64,000 nucleotides of DNA from Acheta domesticus (lineage: Eukaryota; Arthropoda; Insecta; Orthoptera; Gryllidae). Of this stretch, positions 11,009-23,499 are shown piece by piece. The translations under genes and the position numbers were made by a program. Where the stretch lies: NCBI GenBank assembly GCA_031308135.1, contig JAHLJT010000631.1, positions 178,490,184 to 178,554,183 of the forward strand, written 5' to 3'. The notes below the pieces were generated by a model, which was not told the DNA's origin, did no database searches, and saw only the letters and a list, made by a program, of their open reading frames with translations. How positions within the stretch are numbered: position 1 is the first letter of the stretch; each line of letters begins with the position of its first letter.

Positions 11009-14000
11009 GTCTAACTCTTCATAGAACAGCAACAAGCACCGATACAGAAATTATGTCACATTACTTCTCAATACCGAAATCTCTTTCGGAGCAAACTTTT
11101 TTCTTTTCGTAGAACATGAAAAGAATATTACATTTTTATCTTCAACAACTATTTTATTTTATCATTGATTTCAATAATCTTGTAAATCAAGTTGACTATT
11201 TAGAAGCAGAACTCAAAAAAACTTGTTTTGAAATAAAGTTAATTTTTCTGTTACATTTTTAATCAATATCTTTTCCCAGGCAGGAGATAAAACTAGTTTT
11301 TTAAACACAAAACCATGTAATAATTTATTTTTAAGAAAAATATTATGAGCAAATGTGAGCTTTTCCCATATATTCTCACTGTCCTGTGAATTATTTAGTT
11401 TAAAAAGGAAGTGAACGATAATTTTATACAACCAGACTTTTCAACGTCCGCGATGATCCTAATGAAAATAAAAGTCATGCTGCTCGTAGATGTAAATATC
11501 AAAAGCATCAAATATGAACTTAGCCTGTATTATCGATATACAAATGAAACTCACTAAGATGGTTGTTGTATAAGTATAAAAAAAACTTACGTAATTTTCA
11601 TTTCATTAATACCACAAACTAATTGGTATGATGTTCCGATCTCATCTTGATTCTTGTGAATACCTTTCTTTCAAAATACTTCCTTCCCTCTGTTCAGCAA
11701 GTGCCGTGACCTCACTTATGCAAGTATAAACAGCTTCCTCAAGACTGAAGAACTTTAATGCGTGCATGGGTTTTTTTACGGCATTGTACGAACATAATGC
11801 AGTCTAACATAATATTTAACCATGCCTTTCTTAATTTAAACACGTTGAACTATGTCAAACATATGAAGTGGGATAAGTCAGTTGTTTCATCTCAAAGTGA
11901 ACTCATTGGGAAATTGAAGAGTGGAGTTGATCCAATCGTGGTGGATCCAATCGTGGATCCAGTCGTTTATGAGAAACATTCTAAAACAAAACTAGTAATA
12001 AACTACGAAGTATACACCCATAAATCAATAAACCAAATAAACCATCCATAAACAATTTTTTACTTATATAGTAATCATCCAGATACAATAAATCATCGAC
12101 AAATAACTATAAACATTCTGAGAAACTATAAATCAATATTTCACCACCACGTTTCATGTCTGAAACAAAACTAGTGTTGCTTTCTGTAAACCTAAAAATA
12201 GAATTATTTAGCTACATTCAGTGGATGTTTTCTTACTTGATGAATTGCTAGTAAGTCACATAAATAAAATGTTTCTGATTCCAAAATCATTAGGTAAGAT
12301 ATTGAGTCTTCATTGTCCTTAAATGCAAGAATATTGTTTTCGGAACCCTTTTTCTTTCAGCATCCCTGGTTTCTCAATTATAGTAATCACCGAGTACTCT
12401 AGCCTCTCTTCTGAATTTGTATTTGTGAACTATGCGTTTTGTGAAAATAAATACATATAATAACATATTCAAAAAATGTTAATTCTCGACACTCAGATTA
12501 AATTTTAAAGTTCTTCATACTTTTGGTATACTGGATTTTGAAATTTAGCCACCACTTGTATTATAAAAACGACGTAGTTCATAGAATGTTTTTAAAATGA
12601 ATGTAAAATATGATTAATAATTTGTAAATATTACTGGTTTCTAATTCTCAAATCTTGAAATCGAACAAAACTATAGAATTTCCTGCCATGGGAGAGATGT
12701 CTGTGGTGTTGTTAAGTACAGAGGAGGTCATAAAAATTCAAAAACAAAGAAATAAGTTTCGATTTGACTGAAAGAAGCATATATTTGACGGTTTTTATTA
12801 GACCAGTTTTCATATTGCGTGTATCGATTGAAATATATTCAGCGCGTCACTGCTTACCACAAGTCATCCAATAGCATGGATTTAAGGAAGAGTCCGCTAG
12901 ATATTAAATATTTGCTATTAATATTATGCGCTATAAACAGTAAACTTTTTGATATTCTTGGAATATTAAGTCCTTTTAAACTGTCTGTGTGTATCCGTAT
13001 ACATGTACTACGTTATTGCAGTATTTGTGAAGACCGTTTTATTAAATTTTATTTTTTTAATTTAATTTAATATTGTGTATTTCATTTCTAGTTATTGAGC
13101 AGTGTTCGCGCTACTTTCCAAAAAAATATTGGGTGGTTTTCGTTCAGTAATATTTTTGCTGCTGCAGGCCACTAGATTTTAAATAATAGTCTTGATTTAG
13201 ATTATCACAATATACATTTTGAACACAAGTAGTACTTGTGTAGACATGCAAATATTCATGGTAATCATTCCACACACATTGACTCAGAAATATTCCTGAT
13301 GAAAAAATTACGTTTTAACAATATTTTTATCGATATCGTTAGCTATTAATTAACATTGCAACTTCTAGTGTTTTTAGGACGAGATTTTTTTCATAAATAT
13401 TAAAAATTTTTGCAATCAACATAAATGATAGTTAATATATTAGATATAGAACGCTTACTCTTTATTCATGATTTCTTTTATTGCGTTCTCTATTAAACAT
13501 TCATACTTTCTTATTACGAATGTCTTACGAATGTCTTATTACGAATCAGAAAAAAATCACACGTTTTTGTGTTTAGAGATTACGTCTTTATCTTAATAAT
13601 GCAAGTATTAAATGATGTAGTAGGGTATATATTTCAATATTATTCCAGGTATTGTTTATGATACCTGACTTCTAAATTGATTGCTATTTTGCATACATTT
13701 CAATATAGCAATCAAATATTTTTTGCACATTAAATGTCATTCTTAAATGGTATATCTATATAATTCAACTAAAAATTAATGTAACAATATGAGGGAAAAC
13801 CAAGTTGACATATTAATGCAAGTAACAAATATGTTTTCCATTATATTTTCCGACATATTTTCATGACAGTTTGTATCTCTTCGTAATACGTTGTACTAAA
13901 TAATGACCCCATAAACGCCAAAAAGAATTACAGAATCAACTGAAATGAATACAACTGTTTAAACGTGCGTGACCTCATCCTGGCCCGATGTTATTGCTAA

Positions 14001-15650
14001 TATACACAGTTGGAAATTGCCAGCACACACATTGCTTGTTGATTTTTCTATTTAATTCACGTGTTCGATCAAAAGCCTACTTTATTTCCTGCGTGTGAAT
14101 GACGAAAAACAGATTTAAAACATACAAACCCATATTTGTCAGGGCCATATTTGCCAATGAAACTGTTATTAGTCAGCAAATGCACGGGATAACTTCACAC
14201 AATATTATATTTTTATGACATTGAAATAGATCTCATGGTTTGTTATTTGACGGAAATGTATGTTTGTACTGAAAATGTTTGCTGTTTAAGGCACACTTTC
14301 CATTTACAACGTAACGATTTAGTATAGAAAAAATATAAAGTAAAAAATCTTACCAGGTTTGTTATTTGTAAAAATTATAAAAGGGAGAATCATAAATGAT
14401 TTATAATTGATAATTTTAAAAACGGAGAATGTTTGGAATATTAATAATTATGTAGACATAGTTTGAAAACTGTTGCTTAGCTAATCTCATATTATCAGAA
14501 AGTTATTGTTATACCAAAGATATATTGTATAAAATATTTCTCAGGAAGGAACATTTTCTATCTCTGAAAAAGGTTGTTTAATTTTTATATTTAAAACATT
14601 CTAAAATATGCGTCGAAACTCAATATGCATTTTAACATAGTATTAATAAATTTGTTTTCGAAGCAAATTGAGAAGTTAATATAATTGTGATCTCTCTATT
14701 CTCTTTTAAAAATCCTTGTACTTTCGACTAAGTTCTAGTTTAATTGTGACAATTTAATTTAAGTTATATTGATTAGATTAGCTTAAATATTATTTGCATT
14801 CACGTACTTATATATCTCTCAATTTGCCCTTCTCCCGATATCTTAATTGTTTTCTAGCTACCTCGTCATCTATTCTAAAATTTCAAATTGAGACGTTGGT
14901 CATGCAATACGCACCCACTGTTGTGATGTCCCTGTTCTTTAATGAATATGTATCTTTTTATTGCTGTGAATAAGCCTATTGAAGCTGTAAAATTGCCATC
15001 AGCTTTCTATCAGGACTTTCCAGGAATTTTATGATCTTGCCGTTAAATTTATTATTCATTATTTAGTATTCGATGTCTATTAAAAGTTCAAGAATATCTT
15101 CAGGCTTGGGGAGCCTATAAAGAACCAAGTCATAACTTAGTGCAATTTTTCGTAAAATATCGTGTAACCCCAGTTTACGAATTAAATCATTGGGACTCTA
15201 GTATAAAATCACGTAAAAATGAAAATGCAGAAGATTGAGGCAGAATTATGTGAATACGGAAATTGTTTTATATTTTTAGCTTTGTTTTAAAAAGATATGA
15301 AAGTATCCAACCCCAGTCGTTTAAGAATTCTTACTCCTGCTTGATTTTTATTATATTCCTAAAAAAAATTAAAAGCATTTGATTGGTACCAATAATGCAT
15401 TATGCGAAATGTATGAAAATATCTATGGTAATAAAATAGTTAACAAATGATATGCCATATGTTCAACATCAAAATATTACAATTTTATTGTATAAAACTC
15501 TTCTTACAAACTTTAGGATGACTTAATTCTTAATTAGTAATTTTATGATTATCATTATTTTCTTAAACAAACATCATAGACTTTTACCAGTGATTAGATT
15601 TCGTGATGAAAACACTGAACTACCAACCTCTCTAAATTCTAGTCAAGATG
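11009..15650. other. Long AT-rich intergenic block, no feature seen
   Basis: About 4.6 kb of AT-rich DNA without a recognisable gene, repeat copy or RNA. Tiny local repeats occur: GGATCCAATCGTGG twice near 11940, and ATTACGAATGTCTT twice near 13515. A 97-codon + frame at 11758-12051 has no recognisable domain. Confidence 0.6.
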
Positions 15651-16020
15651 TCGTCTGTTAAACGACAGATAATCTGAGCCTCTCAACATGCAACGAGCGC
15701 ATTTACAATCCGCAAATGCTGTTGTGCCGCTGCCAAGTGGCGTGACAAAGCTTTGAGCCACTCGCCACTTCCGCGCGACAGAAGGCCGCTCCCAAGTCCG
15801 CGATGAAACTGTCCGCTGTGTCTTGTCGCGGCAACGCGCGCTTGTCACTCCGTAATGCCTCGCTGGGCGGATTTTCGCCACACCGCAGCTGCCGTCGCGC
15901 CGCGTCGCGTCGGGGCGTTTCGCGCATGCGCAGCTGAGCCCACAGAGTGGCCGCCAGAACGCGCTCGCCGCTGACAAAAGCAACACGCATCGCGTCGCCC
16001 CGTCTAGCAATCGTGCAAGG
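15650..16020. other. CpG island
   Basis: A well-defined CpG-dense block (CCGTCGCGCCGCGTCGCGTC near 15891) with sharp AT-rich borders. Minus-strand frames of 123 and 95 codons cross it, but both are Arg/Ala/Ser/Cys-rich and unrecognised. It is a possible promoter. Confidence 0.5.
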
Positions 16021-17344
16021 ATGAGAAAGTTTGATTAAAAGCTATCTAAATGTAATTACTAAAGCCAATAAAAACACGTGGCATGTACCAGAGGGTAGAT
16101 TTAGGGAATTTGGAATTAGATTTCTCAGAAAATTGCATAATTCCTCCTGTGTGGTTGCTGACAAAACTACTCGATGGCCTTGGAATATTATATTGTAGTG
16201 AAGAATCTACAAATAAATAATTAGGCGTAGTAAACATTTACAAATGAATTAATGAGTACAAGCATGAACTAATTTGTAATTTACATTTGTACATACATTA
16301 AATTGTAATTTATTCATATTTTCTTGTTATTAATATTTACAAAATAGGATACATTTCATTCAGAGTCATTTATCACAATTATAATTTATTGAAGTAATCA
16401 AACGTAATTGAAAATACCAAAGAAGCATTTAAGACAACACTAATGCTAAAATCTATGAAGAGAAAAAATACTGTTTTTCTGATGGTATGACTTTGATTGT
16501 AACACGTATTTATCCAACTTTGGAGTCTACGTGTGTTTCAAAATACTTCTAGCAATATCTTTAAAGAGCTCAGAGGAAAATGGCCAAAGATCAAACAGAA
16601 AATACAGTTTTAAATACGTTTTCTCAGAAACGTATTTTCATACTTTCAAACACTACACCAAGAGAAAAACGAAAAAAAATCGAATTCTCCCTACCTCCCC
16701 GAAAAGAAGATTTGACAGTCTGAATCCAATGGTCCTCGCTTCACTAAGCGTTGAAATATCTCGTGTTTGCTTTGAGAAAAAAAGTATCAACGTCTCTTTC
16801 TGCAAGGGATTGAAAGACCGCACGAAAATCACTTTTTGGTGCTTTTGACCACTCGGTGTTTTGTGGCGCCATCTGCGCAGCGTTGTTTATCATCCCCAGA
16901 CTCCGTCGACGCGGCTGCAGGCTAACGGCGCCTGGTGGGCAGAAAGTGGATGAAAGATACGCGAAGCAGAAACAAAAAATAGAACAAATGAAGCAAAGAA
17001 TAGGAACAAACTAACACAAAGGAAAGACAAAGATTGCTCAAACACGTTCCCTTGAAATATGCATTTGTTTCAGAGAGACGTGATGAACGCTTTTACAATA
17101 CAATATAGAAAAGTTAATTATATGTGCAATTTACAATCGCTTACTTTCACTACACAAAGAATCTTTATACAAATATACTTTGTAAAATATTAATAAAACT
17201 GAACAAAAGCAGACCATTAATTACGAAAGTACACTAAAAAAATACTCTGTGCGGAGGATGACCAAATTGTTTTTTTGTGAAAGCTTATTTATTCTTCCCA
17301 TCGAAATGGAATACTGGACACAAAATAGTCTCATAATGAAAATG
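16021..17344. other. Intergenic DNA, small GC patch
   Basis: Mostly AT-rich. A short GC/CpG patch lies at about 16850-16945. A 105-codon + frame (16531-16848) is Lys/Ser-rich with no domain I recognise. Confidence 0.55.
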
Positions 17345-17605
17345 TATGTGTGTACTTGGTGCAACATCCCGTGAACGAGCTCAGGCCTACCGGCAACGTC
17401 CCTGCCTCGCGGCCATGGGTTAAGAGGGTACGTATGGTTAGCACGTAGACATCCCCACGCCGTAATCCGGTCTTCTCAACCTAAGAAGTGAATTTTTTCA
17501 TCGTCACATAGCAACACACACTGGGATATTGCAAGGAAAACGCACACTATAGTCTTGCCTCGATCGGGAATCAAACCCGGGGCTGACTACTGGAAAATCT
17601 GACCA
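17345..17605 (-). mobile_element. tRNA-like SINE or repeat, family 4 (single copy here)
   Basis: On the minus strand the word GGGTTTGATTCCCGATCG (complement of about 17560-17582) fits a tRNA B box (GGTTCRANTCC). It is followed downstream by a GC-moderate body unlike the AT-rich surroundings, containing CAGTGTGTGTTGCTATGTGACG and CGTGGGGATGTCTACGTG. There is no second copy in the window, so the family is inferred from the B box and composition only. Confidence 0.5.
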
Positions 17606-18830
17606 AGAACTGCGACGAGTCCAAATGAAAATGTATTTTGAAAATAAAAAAATGATTCCAAACATTTCATGAGTAACGGAGTATATTGCTTTGATTCTGT
17701 ATTGTTTTTCTATTGGTTGCATTTTTTTTTCTTATTCTGATTCTTCTTTCCGTTCTGTTCAGCGAGGGACCACGTGTCAATTTTAATTAATGCTCTTTAG
17801 ATGTTACTCTCTTCTCTTTTCAATACTCTTTCGTCTTTTACTGCATTACATTCTTTTTCGTACCAAGCTTTTGGCACTTAGTTTGTAATACTTCCAATTT
17901 GAACATCTTACATCTCCAAGCATATCTTTTCATTTTTTTATACTATTAAATTTTAATTTCCCTTAACATTTTGAATCCATTCAGTTGATGAATTCAATAG
18001 ATATTTTTATATTATATCTTTTAGTCAGTGTATTATCATCAATTCTACAGACACGATTCCTGACAAATATGAATCTTTTTTTATTTACAGTAAGCGATAA
18101 CGTTTCTGATCTATTAGATTTTCTCATTACTTTATAATTTGCATTACACTGAATATATTGTTGAACTCAACATTTCTCTAGATCCTGCACAAATAAAAAC
18201 ATTATTTTCAAACTCACAAAGCCTCAATGTTTGTTCTGATCAATGGGGGAATATAAATTTAGAAGAACATTGTATGAACTGTTTAGATTCTAGGGTTACC
18301 GACAGACAGATGGATAGATCGGTGAACGAACAGACAGAAACAGACAAATGGTTTGCTATAAATTGATATTTTTCGTATTAGGGATCCACAAAATGTTGAT
18401 TGTAACAGATTACACAACCTACAAGAGGTAATTTACTACATATAGAAACAAGATTTATTCCCTTTTCCGTTACCAGGGATTCCTAATCCGATTTTTTCTG
18501 AAAAAATAACATATTTGCGTAACCCTATTAAAATACTTTCTCTTTACTACCCAGATATGCTGTAAGGCGAAGAAGTAAAAGAAGAGCCTTGCACTCGTCC
18601 AGCAATTGAAGGACTCAGTAGAAGAGGTTTAGAAGTTTTGTGAAATTGAGTTATTAGCATTATACGAAATTTCAAGAACTATTCTTTTGGTGCAATATGC
18701 TATTTAAATCCACAATGGACTTAAATACAAGCATACTGTGTTTAAAAATGTATTTAGTTATATGATGGAAGTTCAGGATAAAACCCCCATTATCCCAGAA
18801 CTATGCCAGTGTAGGATAGCCCCTTGTTCT
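17606..18830. other. AT-rich intergenic DNA, no feature seen
   Basis: No gene, repeat copy or RNA gene recognised. A short run of GACAGACAGATGG-like words occurs near 18300. Confidence 0.6.
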
Positions 18831-19160
18831 ACTGAGCCCTTGAATTGGGGCTCACTGTGCGTGCCTCGTCCGCCGAGAAGTGTTCCCCGGCGCGGAGGCA
18901 CCGGCGAGTGCCGCAGCGCCGCTTCGCTTTCCAAAACGCACCACCTGATAAAGAACACGTGACGGACGCGGCGTTGGCGCATGCAAATGAAAGCAAATCG
19001 CCCGGACAAACATGAGGCGCGAGTGCAAAATATTGTGCCGTGGAGAGCGGACAGCCTCAGCGCTGGAATCTCTCCTTTTTTCCGAACGAAAATAAATAAC
19101 GAAAGCTTGTCCACAGGATATTTCGCACATACGCCCAGGGTTAGATGATATTCGCGAGAT
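18830..19160. other. CpG island
   Basis: A GC- and CpG-rich block with words such as CCCCGGCGCGGAGGCACCGG near 18887, then a less GC-rich shoulder to 19160. The minus frame of 144 codons that spans it is unrecognised. It is a possible promoter or enhancer. Confidence 0.45.
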
Positions 19161-20680
19161 GTCTTTCTCTCTCTACAGTTAACATTTGACGTACAAGGGT
19201 TCGACATTTATGTCGATATGAACGAACGTGAATTTTTGGATCTGTAGTTTTTTGTTATGGCTTTTAGGAATTAAAAGTCAATATTTAATTCTAGTATGCC
19301 ATCTTTAATTTTGTGTGCCTTGAAAGTTTATGAACTGAAATATGTTCCTTTGCTTACGTTTGTTACTTTTATATATTCTCTCTTAATTTTCTACCTCGTG
19401 CCATATAGTGTGTAATTGGAGGATATACAAAATATCGATAAAGTAACACATCATTTAAATGTCAAAATAATTATCTGTTATCAATAGTTAAACCTTAATT
19501 AATAAAATATATTTCAGTCTTGTACATTTCAATGACATATGGACCCTTGGAACAAAGGGTTTAGTTATTTACCACCCTACTCTGGGCGCGTTGCCGTCAT
19601 CGTATTTGTTAATGAAATATTATTTGCATAAAAAGATAATTAATACTAAACTCAATTTTTTGGAAACTAACTTTACGTAACTGTTATAAATATATATTTG
19701 TTTCTTTTCCAACTCGGCGCTCTTTATATCCTCAAACCAGTTATGAAAAATTATGGTGTACAAAGACGAGAACAAAAGTTATCAGATATGTGGATAAAAT
19801 ATATTCGAATAAAGGTTAATTATATATTTTATCAACATTATATCTGATAACTTTTGTTCTCGTCCTTGTACACCAACATTTTTCATAACTTGTAGCATGT
19901 AATACTTTTAAAAATATTATGTATTACTGAAAAATAAACCTTTTTCCAAAATGCTTCAAATCTCAGTTTACTCAATATTTTGTATAAACCGGTATCGTTC
20001 AAGTTATCTCTTATATATTACTGATGTAAACTTGTGTTCCATATGTAGATCAGTGTCAGTAGTCATATAGAAAATGATTGTTACGTGTACAGGAAGCAGC
20101 ATATTTGAGAGTCATTACTATTGTTGTAAAGTAACACTTGACATATTGATTGTTATCAGAATCATTCTCATATGTGACGAATTTGTGAATTATTTATAGA
20201 AACTTCCGTTATATCTCTTCCTATGCTCTCTCTTGCTGATCAAATGTTTTCAGTTTTGGGAGTTTCAAGTTTATATTTCGCAATCAAACTTGTTTGATTT
20301 TCTGGTTGCTTATTGCTTTAAAATTGCTTTTCTGAGCGCAAAGGGATGCGGAAAGGGATGTCGAATTTTTTTTCTGGTAACCAGTTTGTTCCGATGAAAA
20401 AGGACATAGTGATCGGAAAATAGGGAAGATTAAAAGTTGGATAAACAAAACAAATCTTGATCTAAATTTCTCAATTTTCTACGAATAAATATACGAATAA
20501 ATTACATTTATTCGAAATAGGAATAAATGTATACGTATAAACTACATTTACAATTGGATGAAGCATTTAATTGATTTGAGTTCACATGTGAGCCAAAATT
20601 CCAAGCTATCCAGGTGCATGACAGAATCGCAAGCGTTGCATATTACTTGACAAAGTCCTCCTGTTTCATTTTTTCCTTTT
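19161..20680. other. AT-rich intergenic DNA containing the 19.74-kb hairpin
   Basis: Apart from the inverted repeat described separately, no gene or known repeat is seen. Confidence 0.6.
19739..19890. repeat. Near-perfect 152-bp inverted repeat (foldback MITE or hairpin-RNA locus)
   Basis: The left arm (about 19739-19804) and the complement of the right arm (about 19822-19890) match through roughly 65 bp. They differ by a few substitutions and one 3-nt gap around the loop-proximal third. Key words are AGTTATGAAAAA at the outer end, ACGAGAACAAAAGTTATCAG in the middle and ATAAAATATAT near the 17-nt loop. The low divergence means the arms are young or kept similar by selection or gene conversion. 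A foldback MITE is most likely; a long hairpin RNA that feeds siRNAs is the alternative. Confidence 0.9.
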
Positions 20681-20682
20681 TA

Positions 20683-22180
20683 CTTTCCCGTATACGTACG
20701 TATACACGGAGTGATATACGTAGTATAGGGAAAGTTATGTAATGCTGCGCGAAAAAAATGGCCAATTTTCGGCGGAAAAAAATTAATTGCCGGGCCATGA
20801 AAACGAATAAGTGGATAAAACCAGTTGCTAAATTAAGAAAAAAAATCCCCTAACACGTGATGTGGTCAAAATCCATGATTTGTTGTTTCTTTATACTTAA
20901 AAATCGATTGACGGCATTCCGTCCGTCTGTCCGTCTGTCCGTCTGTCCGTCTGTCCATCTGTCCATCTGTCCATCTGTCCGTCTGTGGTCAACGCTAGCG
21001 CCTAAACCGTTCGGTCGATTTTTTTCAAAATTGATATTCCCCAGTCGATCTGATTCTAGTCAAAGCTTTGTGATTTTGAAAAAGATTCTTTAAAATTTGA
21101 GGGTTCTTTATATGAAGCCCCCCGGGGATTTTCAACATTTTCTCAAAAACGGGTCCAAATTTTTTCTTTAAATTTCTTGTATGAATAGAGGAAAATACAC
21201 TTTTTAACATGGCATAGGTCTGATTTTCACGTACAGCTCTGAATTTTCGAAAATTTTGAAAGTTTGAATTTTTTTCGGCGTCTTTCTCCAACTACAAATT
21301 GAAGATAGAGATTTTTTCTTCAAATAAAATTTGTTCTGCATATTAAGTTCTTTAATAAAGGTCATGTAAATGTTTTTCACAATTTTGGTAGTTTTCGTGC
21401 AATATTGCGTGCAATATGTGCAATTTTAAAAAATTACAAAAACAAAATTTTCTCAAAAACGGCTCCAAATTTTTTCTTTAAACTTTTGGTAGGGATAGTG
21501 GTAAATGTACTCTATCAATGACATAAAAGCAATTTTGGTCTATCGGTTGGTTTTTTCAAAAATTACAAAAATGTAAATTTTTTTACTTGTCTCTCACGTC
21601 GTTAATATTTACATTATCGGCGATTTTTTTACATTATTATATTTAAGAGTATATATGCTTTAAATAATGTCAAGTAAAGTTTCTGGAAAACACTACCGTT
21701 TTCTGTGAAAAGTAGCTCAAATTTCGGCATTTTCAGAAATGCTCAAACGTCATTTTCTTGTATATGGCTGCAAGTTTTTTCTTGAAACTTTTCTAACGGA
21801 TAGTGCTAATTACACTCATTAGTATAGCGTGAAGTTTATTTTGAGTTTTTTTTGTTTTTTTTTTCAAAAATTATATAAATGTAAATTTTTTGAAAGTTCT
21901 CTCACATCTTTAATATGCACATTATCCGCAATTTGTAAAGATGATTATATTAGTGAGTGTAAGTGCTTCAAATAACTTCAAATAAAGTATTTTAAAAACT
22001 CAAAAATTTTCTGTGAAAATGAGCTTCAAATTTCGCATTTTTAGTAGTGCTAAAACGCCATTTTCTCTTAAACGGCACATAATTTTTAAAAGAAAATTGC
22101 CATTTACGGCTAGGTTTTTGTGTTCTTTAATATTCTAAAATTAATGTTTCTGTTCTACCAATAGGAAACCGAAAAATTAA
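20683..22180 (+). mobile_element. Family L repeat, copy L1 (longest, four internal repeat units)
   Basis: It begins with a hairpin (CTTTCCC at 20683-20689 pairing with GGGAAAG at 20728-20734). The family head follows: GTGGATAAAACCAGTTGCTA, an octamer run CTGTCCGT (20921-20987), then AACGCTAGCGCCTAAACCGT and TCGGTCGATTTT. The AT-rich body has about 307-bp tandem units starting near 21147, 21453, 21760 and 22068, marked by AAACGGNTCCAAATTTTTTC-like words and, in two units, TCTCTCACNTCNTTAATAT. No frame exceeds about 90 codons, so it is non-autonomous. Other copies lie at 29.7, 44.4, 45.4, 48.9, 49.3 and 52.3 kb. Confidence 0.85.
20921..20987. repeat. (CTGTCCGT)n octamer microsatellite inside L1
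   Basis: About eight octamers, some with CCAT in place of CCGT. L2 (30261-30285 on the complement) carries only two or three, so the number varies between family copies. Confidence 0.95.
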
Positions 22181-23041
22181 GAAAATGACAAAAAAATGTA
22201 CTTTTGGCGATGCTAGATGGTAGCTGGCAAGAAAGAGTATATGGCAATTCCGAATATTGACAAATAAATAAATAAAATAAATACGGTCATGCTTAATTTT
22301 TTCAAAATACGAGTAGTTTTTCTTTAATTTTGTGACAAACGTAATAGGCCGCTGTAAATTTACTGCGCTTCGGACAGCTGGATGCGTCGTAAATTAGAAT
22401 GTGCAATTTTGTATATTATTTCTTTCTTCGTTTCTTACATTCGAACTTTGTTATAGACTTACACATTAATATTTTAGAAATTGTTTATTTTGAAATATTT
22501 GAAATAAGTAAAAAGAATTAATAGCTCTCAGAATAGCGACAATGCAGGGTCTGCAACAATGGAATTCACTTTGCGCTCGCGAATATCTGTGAATTAGTGT
22601 CATTGTTGTGACCTAATGGAGCTGTATGAAAAGGAGTTATAATTGTCTAATTTATGTTGTTATTTGCAGGCAAATATTTAGTTTTGCACCAAATGCTGTA
22701 CCATTTGTAGTGAGTAGAGAATTTGTTGCATGATTTTAAAATACTCTTCCCTAATCATGGCCCAATGGAAGGTATTTCTATATTTCCATGGTATCAGGCT
22801 TCTTTTTCCAATACAGGGTTACAAAACTTTTGCATTCTATTTTTGTGAAGTTGTAGAATTCACATAGTTCTGACAACACTGCAATGGAAATAGTGAGTTC
22901 CAAGCGAAGATGTTAGTAGCGCATAAAGTGCAATATTACAGTACTACTTAGCTGTTTCCTCTAATACGGGAAAGTAAGTTCTGTTGTAGCACCACTAGTT
23001 TAGTTCGCTTTTTACCAATTTGGTCATGTAGACGCTACTGT
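22181..23041. other. AT-rich DNA with a possible L-tail-like module at its right end
   Basis: No gene is seen. At about 22968-23001 the words GGGAAAGTAAG and GTAGCACCACTAGTTTA match the terminal module shared by family L and SINE family 3. The flanking sequence does not clearly continue either element, so this may be a fragment. Confidence 0.45.
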
Positions 23042-23044
23042 GAT

Positions 23045-23185
23045 TGTTTTAACTGTAGGGGGAGCTGTAGGAAGAACACGTAAGGACAAAACGAGCACAC
23101 ACAAGTGTCCATGCCCGAGGCGAGATTGGAACCCGCGGGCCTTCGAGGCAGATACAGCTCTTCAGTCTTAGCGACCTCGGCTGTG
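23045..23185 (-). mobile_element. tRNA-derived SINE, family 2 (3'-truncated copy)
   Basis: Read on the minus strand: GCCGAGGTCGCTAAGACTG, then a B-box-like CGGGTTCCAATCTCGC (complement of about 23122-23137), then CTCGGGCATGGACACTTGTG. This parallels the plus copy at 31.85 kb (GGGTTCGAGTCCCACC then TTGGGCATGG) and the minus copy at 60.4 kb. From memory, the CTCGGGCATGGA...TGTGTG word is typical of SINEs in orthopteran-type genomes. It abuts the transposon ORF fragment on its right. Confidence 0.75.
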
Positions 23186-23497
23186 CAGGACGGCACTTTT
23201 ATGTTTGTCTTCAGGTATTTCACGCTTTAACATCCAGCAATTGTCTGCAAGAATACTGTTCCATCGTCCCTGGTACCTACGTTTGAACTTCAGTACATCC
23301 TTGTGAAATCGTTCGCCTTGATCTTTGCTTAAAAATCCTGTATTTTCTGGGAAATAATCTAGGAGAGAAAATAGGAAATGAATTTTCATGCTTAATTCCT
23401 TGCATGTTTCAAGCATATTAGCCACAATATTTCGGTAATCGGTTTCCAAACCATTGGAATTCCAAAAGATAGCTACGACCTTTTGCCATTGACTCAA
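23168..23497 (-). pseudogene. C-terminal fragment of a widespread arthropod repeat-borne protein
   Basis: The 109-codon minus frame contains MKIHFLFSLLDYFPENTG, DQGERFHKDV, KRRYQGRW and CWMLKREIPE in that order. This order and wording match an uncharacterised protein family seen in many copies in arthropod genomes (typical form: MSLKIHFLHSHLDFFPEN, GERFHQDI, KRYQG, LADYCWTLKRD). Family identity is established knowledge recalled from sequence; its transposon class is not known to me. The N-terminus is absent here. A matching N-terminal fragment of the same family lies at 28021-28180 on the other strand. The upstream side degrades near 23500, and the last codons run into the adjacent SINE, so it is a broken copy. 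Confidence 0.8.
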
Positions 23498-23499
23498 TA

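Noticed and set aside
20921..20987. CRISPR-like regular repeat
   Set aside because: Uninterrupted octamers without spacers in a eukaryotic repeat: a microsatellite, not a CRISPR array.
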